Assembly: GCF_002192415.1 (NCBI RefSeq)
Contig: NZ_CP021780.1
Coordinates: 434,001-498,000 of the forward strand
DNA from: Paenibacillus donghaensis
GTDB lineage: Bacteria > Bacillota > Bacilli > Paenibacillales > Paenibacillaceae
DNA: 64,000 bases
Reading direction: 5' to 3'
Below the pieces are notes generated by a model. That model saw only the letters and a list, made by a program, of their open reading frames with translations, ran no database searches and was not told where the DNA came from. Position 1 is the stretch's first letter. Every line of letters starts with the position of its first letter. Below are positions 1-8,333 of this stretch, piece after piece. A program made the position numbers and the translations under genes.

Positions 1-371
1 AAGATGAAACCAAAGGATTGTTCGCCGGGGTCGGTGAGAATCCGCAGGCGGTAGGTAGCATAACCATAAGCATTCTCTCTGTCAGTCCAGGCTGCCGTGG
101 TCCAGCTCCCGGGTACATGAAGAAAAGACCTGCCGGTTGGTGCTGTCGCGGATAAGCCGGATGATGAAGGGAGCCACTGTGAAGGATAGAACTCCCATTC
201 ACCGTTTAAAGATAAGATGCGGTCCTCCAGCCCCCCGTTACGCAGATCAAGCACCCCTTTGACAGGGTGAGCCTGCTCGGGGAGAGGATGAAACTGGGAC
301 CATAAGAGCCGGAAGCCGGTCAGACCCAGCAGAAATAACACAAGGATAAGTATTAGTTTTCTGTTTGTCAT
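1..371 (-). CDS. Sensor histidine kinase-like membrane protein, N-terminal part (truncated by window edge)
   Basis: Reading left from an ATG at 369-371, the protein opens with an uncleaved-looking hydrophobic segment (residues 4-24, rich in Leu and Ile). An extracellular region follows with the motifs LNGEWEFYPSQ, VPGSW and YGYATYRLRI. These are typical of the jelly-roll sensory domain (7TMR-DISMED2-like) found ahead of a 7TM-DISM membrane block in Paenibacillus histidine kinases. About 123 codons lie inside the window, so the transmembrane and kinase domains are not visible and the kinase assignment is inferred. It is transcribed divergently from the sigma-factor operon, with about 175 bp between them. 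Confidence 0.6.
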   Translation of the reverse strand, partial: MTNRKLILILVLFLLGLTGFRLLWSQFHPLPEQAHPVKGVLDLRNGGLEDRILSLNGEWEFYPSQWLPSSSGLSATAPTGRSFLHVPGSWTTAAWTDRENAYGYATYRLRILTDPGEQSFGFI

Positions 372-547
372 AATAATTAACAGTAATTCGCCGGGAAACG
401 CCAAAAACCTTCTGTATATCTATGCTTTAAAGGATTGGAAACGTCATAAATCAGAACTGAGAATATTTTTAGAAAAAATTAAATAATGTTGCAGGGAATT
501 TATTAAAGGCGGCGTCTAACTTTATGTAACTGGAGGAGGGGAGAAAG

Positions 548-1090
548 CTGGAAGAGGCAGAGTGGATTACAGCCGTGCTTGGCGGTCATCAAGAGGCCTT
601 TGGCCATTTGGTGACGCGCTATCAGGGCATGGTGTATAGAGTGTGCTACAAAATTACAGGAGAAGCCGAATCGGCCAAAGATATGGCCCAGGAGGTTTTT
701 ATCAAAGCATATAAGGCGCTCCCCGCTTTCCGAGGGCAATCTACCTTCTCCACCTGGTTGTACCGGATCGCTTACCGAACCTGTCTGGACTGGAAACGGG
801 CCAATGACCGGGAATGGAAGCACCGCAGCACCTCCGATTACACAGAAAATGATTGGGTGACGATGCAGACGCCAGAGCAGGTAGCGCTTCATAAAGAAGC
901 ATCGCTGGAGCTGGACGAGAATGTAAACAGCCTTGCCGAACCGTACCGGTCGGTCGTGCAGCTGTATTATTTTCAGCGTCATTCCTATCAGGAAATTGCT
1001 GATCAAAAGGGAGTTTCGGTGAAGACCGTGGAATCACAGCTGTACCGCGCCAGACAAATGATGCGTAGGATTGGGGAGGAATGGCGATGA
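548..1090 (+). CDS. ECF-type RNA polymerase sigma factor
   Basis: A sigma-70 family protein of about 180 residues. Region 2 is visible as the stretch around DMAQEVFIKAYKALPAFRG followed by FSTWLYRIAYRTCLDW. Region 4 is YRSVVQLYYFQRHSYQEIA with the helix-turn-helix VSVKTVESQLYRAR. The start is uncertain. A strong GGAGGAGGGGAG ribosome site at about 532-543 sits 4-5 nt before an in-frame CTG at 548, which adds the EEAEWITAV residues normal for the family N-terminus. The first conventional start, GTG at 575, has no ribosome site. The stop overlaps the next gene's ATG, which encodes the likely cognate anti-sigma factor. Confidence 0.9.
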   Translation: MEEAEWITAVLGGHQEAFGHLVTRYQGMVYRVCYKITGEAESAKDMAQEVFIKAYKALPAFRGQSTFSTWLYRIAYRTCLDWKRANDREWKHRSTSDYTENDWVTMQTPEQVALHKEASLELDENVNSLAEPYRSVVQLYYFQRHSYQEIADQKGVSVKTVESQLYRARQMMRRIGEEWR

Positions 1091-1533
1091 ATTGTGCAAC
1101 AGTGAAGGAATGGATCCCCCTGTATATCGATGGTTTGCTGTCTCCCGAAGTGGAGCAGAGTGTCCGGCTTCACATGATGACCTGCCCTGATTGCGCCCAT
1201 TGGCTGGATGAAGCCAGAGAAATGGCGGAAATATGGTCCGAGATGGATCGTGACAGAAGCCTGCAGAATGATATAGATGTGCCAGACCTTACCGCAGGTG
1301 TGATGGCTTATATCGGCAAGCTGGAGAACGGACGGCGCGAACGCGCTGCTACCGTCACTATGGCCAGACGTCGTACCATGCCAAGAACCTCCTGGGTTCA
1401 TTATGGCGTCGCGGCCTGCCTTACGGTGATCCTGGTCCAGTTCGGCGTATTTGAGAATTTAGCTTATGGCATTACCGAAATCAACGGGCATATGTCAAAC
1501 ACCGTTAGCGCGTGGTTTGGCCCGGGCAGATAA
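1087..1533 (+). CDS. Zinc-finger anti-sigma factor (ZAS type), membrane anchored
   Basis: A 148-residue protein whose N-terminus carries the zinc-binding pattern H-x3-C-x2-C in RLHMMTCPDCAHWL, as in anti-sigma factors of the RsiW/ZAS group. A single transmembrane segment lies near residues 102-120. It should hold the adjacent ECF sigma factor inactive at the membrane. ATG 1087 is preferred over ATG 1081: it gives an ATGA overlap with the sigma stop codon and a 7-nt gap after GGGGAGG at 1073-1079, whereas 1081 would touch the ribosome site. Confidence 0.88.
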   Translation: MNCATVKEWIPLYIDGLLSPEVEQSVRLHMMTCPDCAHWLDEAREMAEIWSEMDRDRSLQNDIDVPDLTAGVMAYIGKLENGRRERAATVTMARRRTMPRTSWVHYGVAACLTVILVQFGVFENLAYGITEINGHMSNTVSAWFGPGR

Positions 1534-1557
1534 ATACACTTTTTAGGAGGATATTTC

Positions 1558-2055
1558 ATGATTAAGAAAAAACGTTGGCTTACTTTTATGCTTGCAATGA
1601 TTCCCGGTGTGGGTCACTTGTATCTCAATTTCAAAAAGCAGGGTGTGCAGTATATGCTTGGCGCATCCTTGTGCATTATCTTCATCCCGCAAGCGCCGAT
1701 GATCTTTCCGTTTGCACTGGCGGCATTATGGTTCTACCAGCTGTTTGATGCGCTGCAGAAGGCTACCTGGATGAAGCTGGCTGCCGCCGAGCATGAACGG
1801 ATGATGTATCATCCAGACAGCTTCGGAGCGCCATGGGCATTCGATATGCACTCGGCTCCGGGTTACCCGCAGGAGGATATCAGTCCGGCCTGGTTGGGAA
1901 TGGGCTGTGTGGGTGCAGGTGCACTGCTGCTCTGTATGACCGTTTTCCCGGGTCTTTGGAGACTGCTGACCCAGATCAACATTGGCACCATCCTGCTCTC
2001 CCTCGGACTAATCGGATACGGACTGCGGATGCTGAAGAATAACTCAAGAGCGTAG
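1558..2055 (+). CDS. TM2-like small membrane protein
   Basis: A 165-residue protein preceded by a good AGGAGG site at 1544-1549. The N-terminal part, with PGVGHLYLNFKKQG and two hydrophobic helices (about residues 8-25 and 30-60), resembles a TM2 domain. A charged linker and two more hydrophobic helices follow (about 112-130 and 138-155). No enzymatic motif is visible. It lies between the anti-sigma gene and a DUF4097 protein, all in one direction with gaps under 30 bp, so it is probably part of an envelope-stress operon. Exact function is unknown. Confidence 0.7.
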   Translation: MIKKKRWLTFMLAMIPGVGHLYLNFKKQGVQYMLGASLCIIFIPQAPMIFPFALAALWFYQLFDALQKATWMKLAAAEHERMMYHPDSFGAPWAFDMHSAPGYPQEDISPAWLGMGCVGAGALLLCMTVFPGLWRLLTQINIGTILLSLGLIGYGLRMLKNNSRA

Positions 2056-2073
2056 AGAAATGGGGATTTGGTC

Positions 2074-3165
2074 ATGGGGAGATGGAAAACTGGCAGTTTC
2101 ACTGCTGCGATAGGCTGTATAGCTACAGGTGCGATTATTGTAATGGCTCAATACGATGTGATTACCTATGAAGCGCTGGGATATCTATGGCCCGCCTTGC
2201 TGATCCTGCTGGGGATGGAGATGCTGATTCGGCTCTTCATCAAATCGGACGTCAAGAACCACGTGAGCGGCTGGGCGATTGTGCTGATTATTCTACTGGT
2301 CGGCGCCAGCGGAGCGCAGACACTGCTGGCAGGCGGACCGCTTAGCAGTCTGCTTGGCAATACACATCTGGTTTCACTCAGCAGCAGTGTGGAGATTACA
2401 GATGGTCTAAAGAACGTGAAGATTTCCATCCCAAACGGAAGGGTAAAGATCGAGGGGACAGACGGAGACACGCTTGATTATGAAGGCAGTCTGCTGTTGC
2501 CGGGAAGCACCGAAGCCGATGCCAAGGCTGAGCTGGAGAAGAAATGGAAGGTTCATACAGAAGGGGATACGCTGATTCTGGAGCTGGAGGGACAATCCAA
2601 TTGGCTAAACGGGATTAATATCGGCTTCGTCAGCAAAAGTCCGTATCTGAATCTGAGCATCCCGGAGAATTTGGCTGTAGAGCTGGATACCGAGGATGGT
2701 TCCATCGAAGCGTTCGGCCTGCACTCGGGAGCCGATCTGGAGACTAGCAACGGCACGCTGGATATTCATGATATGGCAGGCGGATTGACAGCAGACACAA
2801 GCAACGGCACCATGTCGGTACAGAATATTAAAGGCGGTGCGAAGCTCGTCAGCTCCAATGGAGCCATAACGCTCAGCAATGTGGATGGCGCAGTGACTGC
2901 GAAGAGCAGCAACGGCAAAATCACAATTAATTCGGCAGTGACCGGTGACTGGAAGGCCTCTTCAAGCAACGGCAAGATTGTCTTCTCCTTGCCGGCAGTG
3001 ACGAATGCGAAGATTACAGCCGAAACCAGCAGTGGTTCCCTTAGCGGCAATGTGCCTTGGGATCGTGACGGTGACAACAAAGGCACGGCACAGCTGGGCA
3101 GCGGAACTTATACAGTGGAATTATCCACCTCTAATGGAAGTGTGGCTGTAGACACAGCTGAATAG
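2074..3165 (+). CDS. DUF4097-family protein with LiaF-like membrane N-terminus
   Basis: 363 residues. The first 90 or so form three or four hydrophobic segments resembling the LiaI/LiaF-like transmembrane region. The rest is a right-handed beta-helix-like repeat region with many copies of an S-N-G core (ETSNGTLDI, DTSNGTMSV, VSSNGAITL, KSSNGKITI and similar), typical of DUF4097 adhesin-like domains. The repeats are likely extracytoplasmic. ATG 2074 is chosen over TTG 2068 because the GGGGA site at 2062-2066 is too close to the TTG. It is last in the sigma operon and is followed by a strong terminator. Confidence 0.82.
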   Translation: MGRWKTGSFTAAIGCIATGAIIVMAQYDVITYEALGYLWPALLILLGMEMLIRLFIKSDVKNHVSGWAIVLIILLVGASGAQTLLAGGPLSSLLGNTHLVSLSSSVEITDGLKNVKISIPNGRVKIEGTDGDTLDYEGSLLLPGSTEADAKAELEKKWKVHTEGDTLILELEGQSNWLNGINIGFVSKSPYLNLSIPENLAVELDTEDGSIEAFGLHSGADLETSNGTLDIHDMAGGLTADTSNGTMSVQNIKGGAKLVSSNGAITLSNVDGAVTAKSSNGKITINSAVTGDWKASSSNGKIVFSLPAVTNAKITAETSSGSLSGNVPWDRDGDNKGTAQLGSGTYTVELSTSNGSVAVDTAE

Positions 3166-3172
3166 AAGAATT

Positions 3173-3220
3173 AAGTGAGCAGTCTTCCGGCAGAATAGAT
3201 CGCCGGAAGACTGCTCACTT
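3173..3220. terminator. Bidirectional rho-independent terminator
   Basis: Perfect 19-bp arms at 3173-3191 and 3202-3220 with a 10-nt loop. A-rich and T-rich ends lie on the two sides. It separates the DUF4097 gene from the convergent aldo/keto reductase remnant and can serve both strands. Confidence 0.9.
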
Positions 3221-3241
3221 TCATATTGGCTTAACCGTATA

Positions 3242-3846
3242 TTACCAGGCGTAGGCTTTGGGAGCCTCTCCCCCTGGTCCGGGGAAAATCTCATCCAGCC
3301 GCTTCAGCACGGACTCGTCCAGCGCAACCTCAAGGCTGCGTAGAGCGCTTTCGAACTGCTCCAGCGTGCGCGGCCCGATGATTGGCGCTGTAACCGCCGG
3401 GTTGGCCAGCAGCCAGGCCAAGAGCGATGTTGTCCTGCGGTTCGCCAAGCTCCTGGCTTAAGCTGGCGAAAGCCTCCAGGGGATAATCCCCAGCCCCAGG
3501 AACCCGCGGGCTTTGGCTTCCTGCTGGGCGAGGGCAATATCCCAGCCGGCAAAATTGCTCGACCCGACGTAACCAATCTTGCCTTGGCTCACAGCCAGCT
3601 CAAAAGCGGCCCACAGCTCGTCCCAGGATACGCTGCGGTCTACATGATGCATCTGGTACAGCTCGATATGATCGGTCTGTAGACGCTGCAGAGAGCCTTC
3701 CAGGTGGCGGCGGATAATATAGGAGGAGAGGCCAGATTCATGATCCGAAAAGCTTCCTTCTCATCGGTCTGCGGCCCGAAATTCATTGTGCCCAGACACA
3801 GGCGGCTGACTTTCATCCCTGACTTGCCAAGCTTCGTGTATTGCAC
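3242..3846 (-). pseudogene. Aldo/keto reductase remnant with internal deletions and frameshifts
   Basis: The GTG start at 3846 has a good AGGAGTGATGG site and begins QYTKLGKSGMKVSRLCLG, the standard N-terminus of the YhdN/YajO-like aldo/keto reductases. After about residue 37 (FRIMN) the sequence jumps, in another frame, to RHLEGSLQRLQTDHIELYQM. It continues through HHVDRSVSWDELWAAF and GKIGYVGSSNFAGWD to GFLGLGIIPW, then jumps again to a C-terminus with ALAWLLANPAVTAPIIGPRT. About 600 bp remain of a family that needs roughly 960. The catalytic Asp/Tyr/Lys region is gone, so the protein cannot be functional. Confidence 0.85.
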
Positions 3847-4040
3847 CTCGCCATCACTCCTTCACTATCTAATTGTAACCATCTTGCGCAATCAGGGCAA
3901 ATTCGGCTGATTCTGATGTTATAGGCTCCGCCTATCAGCTCAATAGTATCTATATCTTTGTCGTTTGTGCTTTCGTGTGATACAACAGTATACAGAAGAA
4001 CTATGTCTGCGAAACGCAGAACTACAGAGGAGTGACGGGA

Positions 4041-5123
4041 ATGAGCGAGGTTAAGAAGATTGCCGTAATTGCCGGAGATGGCATTGGACCGGAAGTTGTG
4101 GCTGAAGCAGAAAAAGTATTGAAGGTAATAGAATCGGTATTCGGCTATGCATTTGAAACCGAGCATGCGCTGTTTGGAGGTATCGCTATAGATGAAAGAG
4201 GGACGCCGCTGCCGGAAGACACGCTTAGCATCTGTAAAGCGGCTGACGCGGTTCTCCTGGGAGCTGTCGGCGGTCCGAAGTGGGACAACAACCCGAAGGA
4301 GCTGCGTCCTGAGACTGGGCTGCTCGGCATCCGCAAGGCGCTTGGATTGTTCTCAAACCTGCGTCCTGCTGTAGTATTTGATTGCCTGAAGGATGCTTCG
4401 ACACTGAAGCCCGAAGTGCTGGAAGGAACAGATCTGATGGTTGTGCGTGAGCTGACCGGAGGCATCTACTTCGGTGAGAAGCTGCGCCGCCAAGGGGAGT
4501 TCGGTGAAGAGGCTGTCGACACCTGCGTTTATAATGTTGTGGAAATAGAGCGGATTGTCCGCCAGGCGTTTGAAATTGCAGGCAAACGCCGTAAGAAGCT
4601 GGCCAGCGTAGATAAGGCGAACGTACTGGAAACTTCCCGCTTATGGCGTGAGGTGGTCAATAAGCTTGCCCCGGAATATCCGGATATTGAACTGGAGCAT
4701 GTGCTTGTCGACAACTGCGCTATGCAGCTGCTCCGCCGCCCGTCCAGCTTCGATGTTATCGTAACCGAGAACATGTTCGGCGATATCCTCAGCGACGAAG
4801 CAGCGATGCTGACCGGCTCAATCGGCATGCTGGCGTCGGCCTCGATGGGCGAAGGCAGCTATGGCCTCTATGAGCCCGTACACGGCTCCGCGCCTGATAT
4901 CGCCGGACAAGGTCTGGCGAATCCGATTGCAACGATTCTCTCGCTGGCGCTGATGTTCCGCCTGACCTTCGGCTATGAAGACGCAGCTGCGGCCATTGAA
5001 GCGGCTGTGGCCGAGGTGTTGGATGCCGGACACCGGACCAGCGACATCGCTGTGAACAAAAGCACGGCCATCAGCACCACGGAGATGGGCGACCTGATCG
5101 CTGCCGCAATCCGCAAAGCCTAG
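4041..5123 (+). CDS. leuB: 3-isopropylmalate dehydrogenase
   Basis: 360 residues, the normal length. It oxidises and decarboxylates 3-isopropylmalate to 2-oxoisocaproate in leucine biosynthesis. Visible signatures are the N-terminal [14 protein letters not shown], the substrate and metal region ([45 protein letters not shown]) and the NAD-binding [21 protein letters not shown] 4041 is preferred over GTG 4032 because GAGGAG at about 4026-4031 gives correct spacing only for 4041. It stands alone here, without leuA, leuC or leuD. Confidence 0.95.
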   Translation: MSEVKKIAVIAGDGIGPEVVAEAEKVLKVIESVFGYAFETEHALFGGIAIDERGTPLPEDTLSICKAADAVLLGAVGGPKWDNNPKELRPETGLLGIRKALGLFSNLRPAVVFDCLKDASTLKPEVLEGTDLMVVRELTGGIYFGEKLRRQGEFGEEAVDTCVYNVVEIERIVRQAFEIAGKRRKKLASVDKANVLETSRLWREVVNKLAPEYPDIELEHVLVDNCAMQLLRRPSSFDVIVTENMFGDILSDEAAMLTGSIGMLASASMGEGSYGLYEPVHGSAPDIAGQGLANPIATILSLALMFRLTFGYEDAAAAIEAAVAEVLDAGHRTSDIAVNKSTAISTTEMGDLIAAAIRKA

Positions 5124-5188
5124 TTAGCCATTGCTGCCTTTGAATGAGTGACGCACATAAGAGAGAAATGTCACAGAAAGTTGCTTAT

Positions 5189-5203
5189 TTATAATTATTA
5201 TAA
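5189..5203. promoter_or_regulatory. PerR operator (Per box), perfect consensus
   Basis: TTATAATTATTATAA matches the B. subtilis Per box TTATAATnATTATAA at all 14 defined positions. It lies 20 bp upstream of the -35 element of the peroxiredoxin promoter and about 150 bp before its start codon. Confidence 0.85.
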
Positions 5204-5222
5204 AAAAGTAATGACTGTAATA

Positions 5223-5251
5223 TTGACTTTAATTTTGTACGATGATAACAT
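5223..5251 (+). promoter_or_regulatory. Sigma-A promoter of the peroxiredoxin gene
   Basis: TTGACT at 5223-5228 and TAACAT at 5246-5251 with exactly 17 bp between them. The spacing and the nearby Per box support it. The predicted leader is roughly 95 nt. Confidence 0.65.
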
Positions 5252-5352
5252 TTGGTTTATACCGGCAAGACGGTAACTATCTCGTAGATCAAGAAGAGCA
5301 TAACGTTTGAACGTTGATGTTTTTCTTACATATTCAAAGGAGGATTTAAGCA

Positions 5353-5892
5353 ATGGCAGAACGTTTGGTAGGTAAACCGGCTCCTGATTTCACAATGGAA
5401 ACAGTATCAGGTGACGGACAGGATTTCGGTAAAGTAAGTTTGTCCGACTATCGCGGTAAATGGCTTGTATTCTTCTTTTATCCGCTCGATTTCACTTTTG
5501 TTTGTCCTACTGAAATTACAGCACTTAGCGACGCAGCAGCAGATTTCGCAGAGCTGGATACTGAAATTCTCGGCGCAAGCATTGATTCGATCCACAGCCA
5601 CAAGGCTTGGCTGACTACACCTAAGGATTCCAACGGCCTTGGCCCAATCAACTTCCCGCTGGCCGCTGACATCACGAAGAAGGTTGCCAGAGACTACGGC
5701 ATCCTGATTGAAGAAGAAGGCATTGCCTTGCGTGGATTGTTCATCATTGATCCGGAAGGTGAACTGAAATATCAAGTCGTTAACCATAACGACGTAGGCC
5801 GCAGCGTAGAAGAAACTCTGCGTGTGCTCCAGGCACTGCAATCCGGCGGTTTGTGTGCTATGAACTGGAAGCCAGGCGACAAGAATCTGTAA
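5353..5892 (+). CDS. Typical 2-Cys peroxiredoxin (AhpC/YkuU type)
   Basis: 179 residues, close to the length of B. subtilis YkuU. It is a thiol peroxidase reducing hydrogen peroxide and organic peroxides in the cytoplasm. The peroxidatic cysteine is Cys51 in FTFVCPTE, and the resolving cysteine is about Cys168 in SGGLCAMNW. RGKWLVFFFYPLDF is the usual preceding strand. A strong AAAGGAGG site precedes the ATG. The perfect PerR box upstream indicates peroxide-inducible control. No ahpF reductase is adjacent, so thioredoxin is the likely electron donor (inference). Confidence 0.93.
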   Translation: MAERLVGKPAPDFTMETVSGDGQDFGKVSLSDYRGKWLVFFFYPLDFTFVCPTEITALSDAAADFAELDTEILGASIDSIHSHKAWLTTPKDSNGLGPINFPLAADITKKVARDYGILIEEEGIALRGLFIIDPEGELKYQVVNHNDVGRSVEETLRVLQALQSGGLCAMNWKPGDKNL

Positions 5893-5942
5893 TTCCTGAT
5901 CTGTCCTTCGGGGATCTTGATCTTTGAGAACTACTAATGTGG

Positions 5943-5982
5943 AACCTCCTTGCGGGAGTATTTGCTCGCAAGGAGGTTTTTT
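5943..5982 (+). terminator. Rho-independent terminator after the peroxiredoxin gene
   Basis: 12-bp arms AACCTCCTTGCG at 5943-5954 and CGCAAGGAGGTT at 5967-5978, followed by a T run. Confidence 0.9.
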
Positions 5983-6129
5983 GCACCAAAAGATCACTCC
6001 TTACAAGAAATCGCGTTTGAAAATGGGCTGTAAGAGTTAATATATACCTTAAAGGAGAGGAATCTCCAAGCTCATTATGTAATACAATAATACCAAAACA
6101 ACGGAAATTACCAAGGAGGGTGAACAATC

Positions 6130-6537
6130 ATGAGCTATTGCTGTGGAGCGAGTATGGTAGGAACAAAGGGAACCCTTAAACATTATCGCACGCAAGTCCA
6201 TAATGTTCCCCTGCTTTTTTGTCCGGTATGCCACCGGGTAGAGGTTCATTACAAGGTTGAGAATGAGTATGAGATTCTGGCCGAATATGCACATGGCGAC
6301 GGAGTGACGGATGTGGACTTTCAGGATTATGTGATGGAGGACGAGACAGCCATCTTCGAGAATGTAATCAATGTGGAGAGCGAAGACCCGTTGGCCATTA
6401 TCCGCAGCCAAATTGACATGTCGCTTGATTTGCTGGCGGTAGCCAAGCAGATTGGCGATACCAAGTGGGAGCGGGAGCTTAAGAAACGGCTGGCTGTAAT
6501 GAGTCAACGCCGCCACCGTTTGCAGCAGAAGGCCTAA
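6130..6537 (+). CDS. Hypothetical protein with cysteine zinc-binding motifs
   Basis: 135 residues with a perfect AAGGAGG site. The N-terminus has CC at residues 4-5, and CPVCHR follows near residue 37, suggesting a small zinc-finger-like fold. The middle is acidic. The C-terminus is a basic helix ending in RRHRLQQKA. I do not recognise a named family. It looks like a monocistronic cytoplasmic protein with its own terminator, and the composition matches its neighbours, so it is probably a real, conserved Paenibacillus gene. Confidence 0.75.
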   Translation: MSYCCGASMVGTKGTLKHYRTQVHNVPLLFCPVCHRVEVHYKVENEYEILAEYAHGDGVTDVDFQDYVMEDETAIFENVINVESEDPLAIIRSQIDMSLDLLAVAKQIGDTKWERELKKRLAVMSQRRHRLQQKA

Positions 6538-6583
6538 CTCCGGAAGCTAATTCCGGGCCTTGATTCTTTAGATTGCCTTACTG

Positions 6584-6613
6584 AAAGCCTCCGCGCAAGC
6601 GGAGGCTTTTTTT
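6584..6613 (+). terminator. Rho-independent terminator
   Basis: AAAGCCTCCGC pairs with GCGGAGGCTTT across a short loop and runs directly into seven Ts. Confidence 0.92.
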
Positions 6614-6950
6614 AGGATAGCAAAGCCATTTCTATTTGGCCAAATACGTTGTAGACCATTCCGAGTGGAATAATTAATGGTGTTATATGGATATAAAGGG
6701 TAATATAGTCAGTTTTGAGTAAAAATTAGTGTGTCTTAGGAATCATTTTAATATTTTTTTTAGGATTCGACACTTTCTCTGATTGCGTTGTCATCCCTAC
6801 TTGGATATGATTGGAATATAGTTGAAACGGTTGGATAATCCCATGCGAATACCGAATGTTCTGGCGGCTTCGTCATATACTCAAATACATAGTAATTTGA
6901 TGTCGCTTAAGCGTCTTCGTCAAATGCAGTAAAAGGGGGAACTTGGTATC
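6614..6950 (+). promoter_or_regulatory. AT-rich leader upstream of the PAS histidine kinase, with a candidate Spo0A-box-like site
   Basis: No coding sequence is visible. TTCGACAC at 6766-6773 matches seven of eight bases of the inverted Spo0A box (TTCGACAA). With the sporulation-kinase look of the downstream gene this is suggestive but weak. The ribosome site GGGGG lies about 12 nt before the GTG at 6951. Confidence 0.3.
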
Positions 6951-8054
6951 GTGATAAGCCAATATCAGGAAGGTTTGCTCGTAGAGACAAGTACATTTCA
7001 AACAAGGGAAATTGACACGACCTATGAAAATGTTCTGGAGAACATTGACAGCGGAATCATGCTTTTTGACGAAGAAGGCGTTCTCTGCTTTGTGAACAAG
7101 CATATGTACCGGATGCTCGAAATGAACCTCTTCGCGCTCAAAGGCTGTACCCTGCCTCATTTATTGTCTCATGTTCAGATTAGCCGTTTCAAGAAGAAAC
7201 AGATGCTGCGCAGTTACCGGGAGATGGTATGCAAGGGGAAACCCAATTATGAATTTATAGATGAATTTGGACGCTACTGGCGGGTCTCGTTGATCAGTGG
7301 TGAACAAATGAAAGGTCAATATTTATTTACCGTTAAGGAGATTTCAGATTACAAGCTGATCGAGCAGACCGCTTACCAGAATGACAGCTTGGCTATGCTG
7401 GGCAAGCTTGCTGCATCCATTGCCCATGAGATTCGCAATCCCCTGACCGCGATCCGCGGTTTCATCCAATTGCTGCATCCGCATCTGCATCAACTGGGCA
7501 AGGCGGAATACGCGAAGATCATTCTGGCCGAGATAGACCGTGCCAACGATATTATTCATGAGTTTCTGACCTCTTCGAAACCTTCCGTACCCCAGGTGGG
7601 TATGATTCCGGTTTCGGCTCTGTTGAAGGAGGTTGTATTACTGACCGAAAGTGAAGCGCTGATGAAGGGTTGCCAGATTTATCTACACCCGTTGCAGTCG
7701 GATATGGTGATCTCCGGAGATGTTAAGCAGATGAAGCAGGTAGTGCTTAATATGATCAGAAATGCCATGGAGGCCATCTCCGAGAAGGTTGATGATCTGC
7801 CGGGCAAGATCGAAGTCGGGGCAAGACGTGAAGGCGCAGAGGTTCGGATTGATATTTCAGATAATGGCAAAGGAATGGATATTTGTACGCTGGACAGGTT
7901 GTTCAGCCCCTTCTTCACCACCAAGGAGAGTGGGACAGGTCTTGGACTCTCTGTCAGCGACCGCATCATCAAGAATCATGGCGGCTGTATCTCCGTCAGC
8001 AGCAAGGTGGATGAAGGAACCCGGTTTGTCATCTCGTTGCCTTTGATCCAGTAG
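6951..8054 (+). CDS. PAS-domain sensor histidine kinase (sporulation-kinase-like)
   Basis: 367 residues with no transmembrane segment, so probably cytoplasmic. An N-terminal PAS domain (about 22-135, starting TYENVLENIDSGIMLFDEEG) is followed by a HisKA dimerisation domain with the phospho-acceptor His159 in ASIAHEIRNPLTAIRGF. The HATPase_c domain shows the N box (VVLNMIRNAMEAI), G1 (DNGKGM), F box (LFSPFFTTK) and G2 (GTGLGLSV). This layout matches the soluble KinA/KinE-type kinases that feed Spo0A phosphorelays. No response regulator is adjacent, which fits an orphan phosphorelay kinase (inference). The start is GTG. Confidence 0.88.
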   Translation: MISQYQEGLLVETSTFQTREIDTTYENVLENIDSGIMLFDEEGVLCFVNKHMYRMLEMNLFALKGCTLPHLLSHVQISRFKKKQMLRSYREMVCKGKPNYEFIDEFGRYWRVSLISGEQMKGQYLFTVKEISDYKLIEQTAYQNDSLAMLGKLAASIAHEIRNPLTAIRGFIQLLHPHLHQLGKAEYAKIILAEIDRANDIIHEFLTSSKPSVPQVGMIPVSALLKEVVLLTESEALMKGCQIYLHPLQSDMVISGDVKQMKQVVLNMIRNAMEAISEKVDDLPGKIEVGARREGAEVRIDISDNGKGMDICTLDRLFSPFFTTKESGTGLGLSVSDRIIKNHGGCISVSSKVDEGTRFVISLPLIQ

Positions 8055-8075
8055 GGGCAAGAATAATCATAAACG

Positions 8076-8122
8076 AAGCTGATTTTGGCATAGGTATCAA
8101 CTATGCGGGAATCAGCTTTTTT
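8076..8122 (+). terminator. Rho-independent terminator after the histidine kinase
   Basis: AAGCTGATT at 8076-8084 pairs with AATCAGCTT at 8110-8118. An inner CATAG/CTATG stem extends the hairpin, and a T run follows. Confidence 0.85.
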
Positions 8123-8160
8123 GTGTAAATATAAGAATTTATAGGTTGCACGCTATAATT

Positions 8161-8265
8161 TATCCTTCTATTTCTCGCAGAAACGGATGCCTGAAAGCGA
8201 TACGTAGAGTATCGCTGCTTCGGAAGCATACGCTTTGCAGAGGACGGCGAAGCCGTTTCTTCTTG
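8161..8265 (+). repeat. Multi-stem dispersed repeat, copy R1
   Basis: Full-length member of the roughly 100-bp family. It begins ATCCTTCTATTTCTCGC and has an outer stem AGAAACGG...CCGTTTCT. Inside are the hairpins AGCGATAC/GTATCGCT and TGCTTC/GAAGCA, then GGCGAAGCC. It lies directly upstream of pepA. Other copies are at 9908, 19678, 26901, 42231, 49698 and 57450. Confidence 0.85.
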
Positions 8266-8333
8266 TGCTTATGCTGTTTCTAGATGTGATACAATGGGAA
8301 GAATGTTTTTCAGACATAGATGGAGGTCAGCTA

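Noticed and set aside
494..516. ECF autoregulatory promoter (GGGAATT ... CGTC)
   Set aside because: The spacing of about 12 bp is too short for the usual 16-17 bp of ECF promoters.
8235..8333. N-terminal extension of PepA (MQRTAKPFLLVLMLFLDV...)
   Set aside because: It reads through repeat R1 and precedes a proper GGAGG-ATG start at 8334. The hydrophobic stretch is not a signal peptide of this cytosolic family.
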